A DNA stretch of 7,241 nucleotides, from the NCBI GenBank assembly GCA_047627915.1, contig JBLHTZ010000085.1, positions 1-7,241 on the forward strand. Direction: 5' to 3'. Below, one piece after another: positions 1 through 5,599 of the stretch. A program made the translations under genes and the position numbers. This stretch comes from NORP294 sp047627915. GTDB lineage: Bacteria > Bacteroidota > Bacteroidia > Flavobacteriales_E > Vicingaceae. The notes under the pieces are model-generated. The model worked only from the letters and a program-made list of their open reading frames with translations, was not told the DNA's origin and searched no databases. The number at the start of each line of letters is the position of its first letter. Within the stretch, counting starts at the first letter, position 1.

Positions 1-511
1 TATCAAGTGTTTCTATGTTCAATAACTTCTTTAATAGCGCTTTAAAATACAGTGTTTTCAGCCCGCAATCAAAGGCCACCTTATTTTGAACACCCAATTC
101 ATATTGCCTTTTTAATGTATAACTATTCCAATTCAATTTTAAGTTCGCACTTTCTTCACTCTCAAACTGAGTTCCTAAAAATTGATTGCCAAAACGAGCA
201 AAGACAAAATCTGCAATCAGAATCGACTTCAGGTAAAGCAAGGTTTCCTCGTTTGCATTGAGAGAGTCGATATTAGCCAATTCACTTTCTAGTATAATTA
301 TGTTTTTTTCATACTCTAAAACGTTAGTTGTATCAATTCGAACCTCTGCAAACAACACTGAATCAATTTGGGTGATGAGTTCTATATTCGAATCTCGTTG
401 TGCAACTTTGAGATAGTTCAAAACAACATCAGAATTAACTCCAATTTCATCTGGCGCGCATGCCAACAGCTGAAGAGCTATTGACACAAAAACAAAGAGT
501 TGTTTTGCCAT
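1..511 (-). CDS. predicted lipoprotein, N-terminal part (3' end outside window)
   Basis: From an ATG at 509-511 the frame is open for 170 codons to the window edge with no stop, so it continues beyond position 1. Residues 1-17 look like a short type II signal peptide: Lys3, a hydrophobic run LFVFVSIALQLL, then a lipobox L-L-A-Cys18. The residues after the cysteine (A-P-D-E) put Asp at +4 and Glu at +5, close to the acidic signal associated with surface display of lipoproteins in Capnocytophaga, although the Lys at +3 is Pro here. The mature part is helical in character, and a VAFDCGLKTLYFKALLKKLL stretch follows at 145-164 with Cys149. This faintly recalls the Cys-bearing helix of transglutaminase/papain-like proteins, which is weak. 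The gene starts 4 nt after the GT2 stop, so it belongs to the same unit. Function not recognised. Confidence 0.8.
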   Translation of the reverse strand, partial: MAKQLFVFVSIALQLLACAPDEIGVNSDVVLNYLKVAQRDSNIELITQIDSVLFAEVRIDTTNVLEYEKNIIILESELANIDSLNANEETLLYLKSILIADFVFARFGNQFLGTQFESEESANLKLNWNSYTLKRQYELGVQNKVAFDCGLKTLYFKALLKKLLNIETLD

Positions 512-515
512 AACT

Positions 516-1421
516 TTATTGTTTTTTCAACGTTTTTAGAACATAGTGAAAAGCACTTAAGCCAGCTGCATGAATGTAGCCTAAAAGTGAACCAATTCTA
601 GCTTTTGTCATCTCATCTCCCTTGTCTAAAATTAGCTTTAACTCGTTTGAAATGGTTGCGTATAATTCATATTTATGATACTTAAACTCTGAAAGATTTA
701 ACACCGATTTCAAAAACTCAATGTGCTTGTAATGAAACATTACCTTATTGCCTTTTGAAAACCCTTTTTGATGGTTGATGTACTCGCTCCACTGTTCATT
801 AAAATAAAAGAACTTAGCATTGTTGATTGAAAAGCATGTCAACTTCCAAGCTATTGAATAATTGTTGGTTAACAATTTTAAATTCTCTTCAGTAATAAAA
901 GTACTCCTTGCAACTAAAGAAGATGTGGGAATGATTAACCGCTGAATAAGATCTGCCAAATAAATGGTTTGATTGTATTGATAGAGCTGAGAGTAACTTT
1001 TGGCTTCTTGAAACAAGATATCCTTCACAGAATTATTTTCATGTACAATTGTAGCATCGTGAAAAGTGCCGTTAAAAGCTGCATTCTGTTCTAAAAAATC
1101 GACCTGCTGCTGCAACTTGTTTGAAAATTTCCACGAGTCGTCTCCATCTAAAATAGCAACATAAGGCGCAGTTACTTGACTCAATAAGTTTTTTACAGAA
1201 TATAATATCCCTTCATTTTTAGCATTGCTAAGTAGTCTTATTTTTAATTCAGCACGACTTGAAAATGCTTCAACAATCTCAAGGGTTTTATCAGTGGAAT
1301 TGTCGTTTGACAGCAAAACTTCAACTTCAAAATCAGTGATTTGACTTGCCACGCTTTTCAAAGCGCGTTCAATGTACTTTTCGTGGTTATAGGTAAGAAG
1401 TATGACTTGTAACTTTACCAT
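516..1421 (-). CDS. GT2-family glycosyltransferase
   Basis: 301 residues with a GT-A fold start typical of GT2 enzymes: VILLTYNHEKYIERALKSV (6-24), the nucleotide-binding SNDNSTDKT (38-46; usually DDGSTD), LSNAKNEGI (64-72) and the metal-binding DGDDSW (92-97). The C-terminal part (about 120-301) has no clear catalytic landmark and no obvious membrane segment, so the enzyme probably acts at the inner face of the cytoplasmic membrane on a lipid-linked acceptor. Donor and acceptor cannot be read from sequence. The ATG at 1419-1421 shares its A with the stop of the TauD-like gene (TAATG), a strong sign of translational coupling. Only 4 nt separate its TAA from the lipoprotein start. It is the only glycosyltransferase in the window, so others of this pathway must lie elsewhere. 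Confidence 0.93.
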   Translation of the reverse strand: MVKLQVILLTYNHEKYIERALKSVASQITDFEVEVLLSNDNSTDKTLEIVEAFSSRAELKIRLLSNAKNEGILYSVKNLLSQVTAPYVAILDGDDSWKFSNKLQQQVDFLEQNAAFNGTFHDATIVHENNSVKDILFQEAKSYSQLYQYNQTIYLADLIQRLIIPTSSLVARSTFITEENLKLLTNNYSIAWKLTCFSINNAKFFYFNEQWSEYINHQKGFSKGNKVMFHYKHIEFLKSVLNLSEFKYHKYELYATISNELKLILDKGDEMTKARIGSLLGYIHAAGLSAFHYVLKTLKKQ

Positions 1422-2203
1422 TACATTTGTTTAGCAACTAGCAATTTCGCAATTTCATCGGGCACTTCAAAAAGCAAAGCTCCCTTGTTCAAGTGTCGGT
1501 TTCCAACAAATGAGTTTCTGCCATGTAACACTTTTCTATCATGAAAAAAAACACCTTCTCCAACTTTCAATTTCAGCTCCAATAGTTCACCGCTTTTTTC
1601 AATACTTTCTTCCAAAAACGACTTAAATCGTTCAATTAACTCTTTGTTTTCTAAATCGTTTTGCGCTCGAAAGTAATTCCAGTTTATTTGCCATCCGTCA
1701 GCGCAGTTCTTCAAAATAAAATCTTTCCGTGATGATAACGTTGAATCGTTCCGTCCGAATTGGATTTCTGTGCGTTGAAGTTCCTGAAACAAATCTTGGT
1801 TTATTAATTCTAATATCTCTACAATTCGTTCAGCGTCAATAAAAGTAGTAGCCCCACCAAAAGAAGCTTGTTGTTCACAATAAAAGAATGAAACAGGCAT
1901 GTCGAAAGAAAAATAACCGTAATCGGTATGCAAAGGCTGAGACATACTGCTGTGCTTATAGGTATTCTTGCTCTTCAACTTATCGTACTTAATTTCCGTC
2001 CACTTGTTTCTAATAATTTCACCCGTAACAGGATTTTCCTCATAAATTAAAGGAATTCCAACACGTTTTGCCAATGATTCAAAATAGGCCCCTAATTGAC
2101 TGTTTACAAGAATATTACTCTCAACTTTAACTACTTTGTTTTGAGAAAAAACGTTCTTAAAATCGTGTTCCTCTCCCTCTCGATAAACCTTGTAGAAACC
2201 CAT
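1421..2203 (-). CDS. TauD/TfdA-like Fe(II)/2-oxoglutarate oxygenase
   Basis: 260 residues. The iron triad is readable as His92-x-Asp94 (QPLHTDYGY) and His227 (FFHDRKVLHGR, 219-229), with Arg237 (GNRHLNK) as the likely 2-oxoglutarate ligand. GGATTFIDA (116-124) is the conserved Thr-containing strand that follows the HxD motif in this family. EENPVTGEIIRNKWTEIKYD (55-74) precedes the triad. The family hydroxylates or cleaves small substrates and includes clavaminate-synthase-like and GAB-type members; the substrate is not identifiable here. The position between the acyltransferase (2 nt away) and the glycosyltransferase (stop and start share one base, TAATG) suggests action on the sugar or its acyl group. 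The intact Asp94 argues against a halogenase. Confidence 0.9.
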   Translation of the reverse strand: MGFYKVYREGEEHDFKNVFSQNKVVKVESNILVNSQLGAYFESLAKRVGIPLIYEENPVTGEIIRNKWTEIKYDKLKSKNTYKHSSMSQPLHTDYGYFSFDMPVSFFYCEQQASFGGATTFIDAERIVEILELINQDLFQELQRTEIQFGRNDSTLSSRKDFILKNCADGWQINWNYFRAQNDLENKELIERFKSFLEESIEKSGELLELKLKVGEGVFFHDRKVLHGRNSFVGNRHLNKGALLFEVPDEIAKLLVAKQM

Positions 2204-2205
2204 GT

Positions 2206-2808
2206 TTAATTTATTTTGGAATTATCAGGAATGTCCTCTGAAATTATTTTACCCGGCGCAATTTTTACTTTTTTCCCAATTTTAACGCCTGGCATAACAA
2301 TGGCTCCAGTTCCAATATAAGAGTACTCGCCAATAGAAACATTTCCTAAAATATGAACTCCTGGTCCCAAAGAAACATAATCGGCAATGGTTACATCATG
2401 TCCAATAATACAGCCACAATTAATAAAATTTCCTTCGCCTAAACTAGTGTTACTGCTAATAATTACGTTGCACTGAATTACACTGCCCTTGCCAATTTTA
2501 GTAAAGTCTGAAATGTATTTAGGCTCGGTAAACGTAAACGATTCTAGTGTTCCTCCGAGCTCTTTGAAACTTTTGTTCAACCTCATCCTCATCAATGGGT
2601 TTCCAATCGCAGCGATAAATTTTTTATCAACTTCCTGAAAAAATTCTGCAGCTTGCTCTTTAGAAGTTAACACCTTATATCGTCCTAAAAACAATGGCTC
2701 ATCAAGGTCATACGAATCGTTGTAAAAAACATACTGAGCTTGATCGTAGTGCCTTGATACGTTACCTGCGATATCTTTGGCTAGGCCTCCAGTTCCAATA
2801 ATTAACAT
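2206..2808 (-). CDS. NeuD/PglD-like sugar O- or N-acyltransferase (left-handed beta-helix)
   Basis: 200 residues, the usual length for this family. The N-terminal domain (about 1-85) begins MLIIGTGGLAKDI, the Rossmann-like nucleotide-sugar binding start. The canonical GGHG is GGLA here, so the histidine that commonly follows the two glycines is replaced. From about residue 95 there are hexapeptide repeats (IGKGSVIQCNVIIS, LGEGNFINCGCIIGHD, IADYVSLGPGVHILGNV, IGEYSYIGTGAIVMPGV) forming the left-handed beta-helix. His137 in GCIIGHD is the expected catalytic base. Family members transfer acetyl or other acyl groups from CoA to a UDP-amino sugar or to sialic acid. No amino-sugar synthesis genes lie in the window, so the acceptor and the acyl donor remain open. 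It starts 19 nt after the AspH-like gene in an A/T-rich context and ends 2 nt before the TauD-like gene. Confidence 0.9.
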   Translation of the reverse strand: MLIIGTGGLAKDIAGNVSRHYDQAQYVFYNDSYDLDEPLFLGRYKVLTSKEQAAEFFQEVDKKFIAAIGNPLMRMRLNKSFKELGGTLESFTFTEPKYISDFTKIGKGSVIQCNVIISSNTSLGEGNFINCGCIIGHDVTIADYVSLGPGVHILGNVSIGEYSYIGTGAIVMPGVKIGKKVKIAPGKIISEDIPDNSKIN

Positions 2809-2827
2809 AAGGTATTTTATTTATATT

Positions 2828-3487
2828 TTACCACTTTTTAACCACAGAAGTAACATATGCAGATTTTGCAAATCTCCTCAATAAGTAACTATTTATATGA
2901 CTAATAATAAATGGGAAAGGTTTTTTAAAATCAATAATTAAAGCAACTCTATTTGTTGTAGAATTATTCCATGCTTCATGTTCAAAGGTATCATCAAAAA
3001 CAATTGAATCTCCGGTTTGCAGTCTAAAATTATCGTTTTCTATTCTTAAATTAGTTTTCTCGGCTTGTTTGTTTTCAATTACAGTTTGAGCTCTGAGTAC
3101 ATGGTTAGAATTTCCTGTGTGAGGAGGAATGTGCATGCCGGGCTTTAAAATTGAAAACATAACCATTTGAATTTCCATTGGGTATTTATCTATAATTGAA
3201 TTTACAGACTGAAAATTCAATATAACTTTTTCATTTTTATGCCCATAAGCATACAAAACCAAGGCGTCCCACTTTTTCTTTTCATTCAATTGTTTCTGAT
3301 CTTCAGAAATATCATCTATCGGTTTAATTGAATTTTCTCCGCCTGCGTAGGTATTCCATTCCGTTTGAATTTTTGCAAACTGAGCCTTTAACTCTGCCAA
3401 AAATAAAGGTTGCACCTTCGGTATGGCTTCCCTTGTTTTCGAATTGAACCATTGTAAAAAGTTACCTAGCAATAGACTAATTCTCAT
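2828..3487 (-). CDS. aspartyl/asparaginyl beta-hydroxylase-like oxygenase
   Basis: 219 residues from the ATG at 3485-3487. A GTG six bases upstream (3491-3493) is possible, but the ATG is preferred. Numbering below is from the ATG. The C-terminal half has the AspH-family pattern: LKPGMHIPPHTG with His119 and His123, LR at 131-132, GDSIVFDDTFEHEAWN with His170, and NRVALIIDF with Arg180. In this family iron is held by two histidines with no acidic third ligand, and the first lies in an H-x-G motif; His123-Thr-Gly and His170 fit. The usual histidine shortly after the LR pair is not seen (LRAQT). The N-terminal ~75 residues are not recognised. Bacterial members include free amino acid, peptide and lipid hydroxylases (for example LpxO-like proteins). 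The substrate here is unknown, but the operon argues for an envelope component. It overlaps the previous gene's terminal stop by 11 nt. Family call strong, function weak. Confidence 0.85.
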   Translation of the reverse strand: MRISLLLGNFLQWFNSKTREAIPKVQPLFLAELKAQFAKIQTEWNTYAGGENSIKPIDDISEDQKQLNEKKKWDALVLYAYGHKNEKVILNFQSVNSIIDKYPMEIQMVMFSILKPGMHIPPHTGNSNHVLRAQTVIENKQAEKTNLRIENDNFRLQTGDSIVFDDTFEHEAWNNSTTNRVALIIDFKKPFPFIISHINSYLLRRFAKSAYVTSVVKKW

Positions 3488-4172
3488 TGCCACGAAAATT
3501 AAACCCCTGTACTAAACTACTAAACCAAATACCTGAAGTAATCATTAACAAACCCAACTCAAAATATAAATATTGTCCTAAACTAAGACTATTTTGAAAG
3601 AATTGAACGAGAAAATTATTTTGAATGAAAAGAAAAATTAGCGCGACTAAAATGGCTCCTTTAAAATACTCTAACCTTTTGTTACTCTTTTCATGTAATT
3701 GAAATTTAAAACAAAATAGATAAAGAACAGGATAGAGGAAGAACTGCCCTATACCGAAGAAAGCATAAACACAAATGTGGAAAACGACAGCCAAACTGAA
3801 AAGGATTTTTTTTAATCTAATCGAATTTGTGAAAAACAGGAGTAAAAGCGATAATTCAAAAATCAGCGCTGCATAATCAAATAACTTCCAAACATAGTCG
3901 TTGCTAATTTTTATAATTTGATTCCCAAATATTATTGGCACATTGAAGGAGTTGTAGAACTCTAAAAAGTAACTTTTTATCGCTAAACTGTCTGGACTCA
4001 ACCATCCTGAAAAAGCTTTGGCAAAAAAACTAGAAACAAATCCTACAGCTATAAACAAGGTGGCAATTTTCCTAATTAAGCTTCTATTATTTTTCGTTTT
4101 TAAAAATGGCGAAAGAAAAAACAACGGAGCGAAATGCACTAAAATAAATGAACTTTCAAACCTCACCCAATT

Positions 4173-4175
4173 TTA
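4173..4175 (-). other. in-frame TAA, codon 82 of the HTTM-like frame
   Basis: The hydrophobic run ending F-I-L-D-F-Y-F meets TAA, and the same frame continues N-W-V-R-F-E-S-S-F-I-L-V-H-F-A-P. The GTG three codons later (4164-4166) is the first simple restart option, but it lies inside what looks like a continuous loop-plus-helix, so it is a poor natural start. Confidence 0.85.
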
Positions 4176-4313
4176 AAAATAAAAATCCAGTATAAAAACA
4201 ACCGTCATAAACAGAACTGTCAGAACCTTATTTAAAGGAAAAACAAACAAAGCTGCGGCTAAGGCGAGCAAAATATATTCGGAAAAGTGAATTGCGTCGA
4301 GAAGTGCGCCGGC

Positions 4314-4316
4314 CTA
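4314..4316 (-). other. in-frame TAG, codon 35 of the HTTM-like frame
   Basis: Read on the minus strand, codons for N-K-P-L-E are followed by TAG and then A-G-A-L-L-D-A-I-H-F-S-E-Y-I-L-L in the same frame. The stretch around the stop is locally more GC-rich than the rest of the gene. A single change at this codon (for example from CAG, TGG or TAT) would restore the frame. Confidence 0.85.
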
Positions 4317-4414
4317 CTCAAGAGGTTTATTTAAGAAAAACAAATACTCGTAAGAAAAATGTCTAAACCCTCCTGAAAGTATGTAAAACAAGTAATACAG
4401 TGATGCTAGTTTCT

Positions 4415-4418
4415 TCAT
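4415..4418 (-). other. ATGA stop/start overlap joining the small protein and the HTTM-like frame
   Basis: The stop TGA (4417-4415) of the 110-residue protein overlaps the ATG (4418-4416) that opens the HTTM-like frame. The overlap supports 4418 as the original start of that gene, even though the frame now ends after 34 codons. Confidence 0.75.
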
Positions 4419-4747
4419 TCTAAATCGTAAAACTGTTGTAGGTTTTGAAGGCGAATCTCAAACACTTCTTCACTTTCTGACTTGGTCGACTGTATTTTTT
4501 GTTGGTAGAAGAGGTAAAACCTTTTATCGAAGGGTTTTATCAGTCGCAATATTGTGTTCGAGCGTTTTTGGATCGAATCGCTGCTAACATCGGTGAGCTT
4601 TGGAGTGGCAAAATGGCTTTTATACTTGAACTTTGGAAAGCTAATAGATGGGTAGACATGCATTTGATTGTATTCAGGTAAAATATTAAACCCCAATATC
4701 AATAAAAACACAAGCTTTACAATTACAAACTTTCTTTTTACAGTCAT
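4415..4747 (-). CDS. small membrane-anchored protein of unknown function
   Basis: 110 residues, not recognised. A basic N-terminus (MTVKRK) is followed by a hydrophobic segment at about residues 8-23, ending near the NILPEY motif. This could be an uncleaved signal anchor or a signal peptide; there is no lipobox. The remaining ~85 residues are polar and charged, with several aromatic residues (FDKRFYLFYQQK, 74-85) and no cysteines. Spacing after the PhyH gene is 9 nt, and its TGA overlaps the ATG of the next gene (ATGA), so it appears translationally coupled to the HTTM-like gene. A job as a small partner of that membrane protein is inference from the coupling only. The gene looks real because of the tight spacing on both sides and the coherent N-terminal anchor, but no family supports it. 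Confidence 0.65.
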   Translation of the reverse strand: MTVKRKFVIVKLVFLLILGFNILPEYNQMHVYPSISFPKFKYKSHFATPKLTDVSSDSIQKRSNTILRLIKPFDKRFYLFYQQKIQSTKSESEEVFEIRLQNLQQFYDLE

Positions 4748-4756
4748 GCCTGTCTA

Positions 4757-5599
4757 TTATATTTGATGAAGTTGTTTTAATTCTCCTTTTAGCAAAATTG
4801 TTATTCCGTCCATTCCCAAATCATTAAACTCATCATAATCGTAACGTTGTGCATAAAAATCCTCTTTAGGATTGGCTCTTAAAAAGTGATGAATGTCTAC
4901 TTTGTAACCAAGCACTTTGGTCTTTGAAATTGATTCTTCTCTATGAAAATTGTACAATTGGGCATTCTTATTTACAATAACGCTCTCAAGTGCTACTCTA
5001 TTTGAAGGCAAATAGTTAATGGATGAACCATGAATTATATTTCTATGAAAAACAACTACCTCACCGGCTTTAACAGGAAATGGTTTCAGTAAGGGTTTCA
5101 CTTGCTTTAATAACTTTCCTACGAAAGGATTAAATCCAAACTGTCTGAAATTATTTTGGGTTTTATGACTCCCAGGCAAAAACCACATACAACCATTTAA
5201 CTTATTGCTATGTACTAACGGAACCCAGGCGTTAAGGGAAAAGTTAACTCTTTCATCTACAATTGAAGAGTCTTGATGATAGATGGAGCTTTTCAGCCCA
5301 AAGGGCTTTACAATATGAGATACAGGAAATAAATCTACTTGATTTAATTCAAAATTTTGTTTCAAAAAAGTGTTTAAATATTGGTCTACAATCCGATTAG
5401 ATTCAAGTTTAATTTCTACCTTCGAATTTATTAAATTAAATAGCTGCCGGTTGGGGCACTTTAATTTGGCCGCTTTTAAAAAGTCAGTGGTGTGCTTTTT
5501 TGCCGCTTGAAGGATGTTTTCATCCATCTTTCCAATTACAGTATAACCTAAGGTATTTAACTCCTCTTGTTTAGATTGATCTATATGTGATTTAAACAT
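4757..5599 (-). CDS. PhyH (phytanoyl-CoA dioxygenase) family Fe(II)/2-oxoglutarate oxygenase
   Basis: A 280-residue protein with the PhyH-family pattern. An N-terminal helical region includes the usual LNTLGYTVI start motif (15-22). The iron facial triad is readable as His108-x-Asp110 (YHQDSS) and His190 (IIHGSS), with Arg201 (SNRVALE) as the likely 2-oxoglutarate ligand. WVPL (125-128), NGCMWFLPGSH (135-145) and AGEVVVFH (178-185) are further family landmarks. The HxD motif is intact, which predicts hydroxylation rather than halogenation. About 70 residues after the core (210-280) lack a recognisable motif. Bacterial members act on varied small molecules; the position directly after an ABC exporter suggests modification of the exported glycan or a substituent. 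The substrate is not visible. The ATG at 5597-5599 lies within the ATPase 3' end (8-nt overlap). Family assignment is sure. Confidence 0.9.
   Translation of the reverse strand: MFKSHIDQSKQEELNTLGYTVIGKMDENILQAAKKHTTDFLKAAKLKCPNRQLFNLINSKVEIKLESNRIVDQYLNTFLKQNFELNQVDLFPVSHIVKPFGLKSSIYHQDSSIVDERVNFSLNAWVPLVHSNKLNGCMWFLPGSHKTQNNFRQFGFNPFVGKLLKQVKPLLKPFPVKAGEVVVFHRNIIHGSSINYLPSNRVALESVIVNKNAQLYNFHREESISKTKVLGYKVDIHHFLRANPKEDFYAQRYDYDEFNDLGMDGITILLKGELKQLHQI

Larger units (their letters stand above)
3477..4418 (-). pseudogene. HTTM-like (vitamin K-dependent gamma-carboxylase-like) multispanning membrane protein, interrupted by two in-frame stops
   Basis: From an ATG at 4416-4418 (MKKLASLYYLFYILSGG) one frame runs 314 codons to the TAG at 3477-3479, broken only by TAG at codon 35 (4314-4316) and TAA at codon 82 (4173-4175). 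The segments before, between and after the stops are all hydrophobic and membrane-like, so this was probably one gene of about 313 residues that acquired nonsense changes rather than a frameshift. The largest open piece is 229 codons from a GTG at 4164-4166. It contains FFAKAFSGWLSPDS (codons 131-144), IFELSLLLLFF (186-196) and VVFHICVYAFFGIGQFF (211-227). These resemble the AK-x-x-x-x-WL, FE and FH...GIG.F landmarks of HTTM/gamma-carboxylase-like proteins, so the family call is by pattern only. The ATG overlaps the stop of the upstream small gene. A sequencing error at two sites, or expression of a shortened protein from the GTG, cannot be excluded. Confidence 0.7.

Noticed and set aside
52..261. 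Plus-strand open frame of 69 codons
   Set aside because: It lies antisense within the open lipoprotein frame on the minus strand (1-511), which has a signal peptide, a lipobox and operon spacing. The plus-strand product shows no recognisable feature.
4173..4316. Stop-codon reassignment or recoding (for example pyrrolysine at TAG) in the HTTM-like frame
   Set aside because: Both TAG and TAA occur as interruptions, TAG also ends this same frame at 3477-3479, and TAA ends most neighbouring genes. No insertion-element structure or decoding gene is visible.
3477..4418. Frameshift as the cause of the broken HTTM-like gene
   Set aside because: The start at 4418 and the terminal stop at 3477 are in the same frame, and all three segments are hydrophobic and coherent in that frame, so no indel is needed.
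4499..4681. Plus-strand open frame of 60 codons
   Set aside because: It is antisense to the 110-residue minus-strand gene, which has a coherent membrane anchor and tight junctions with its neighbours. The opposite frame is best read as a shadow.
1421..5599. Halogenase activity for the PhyH-like or TauD-like protein
   Set aside because: Both retain the Asp of the HxD motif. Non-heme iron halogenases normally replace it with Ala or Gly.
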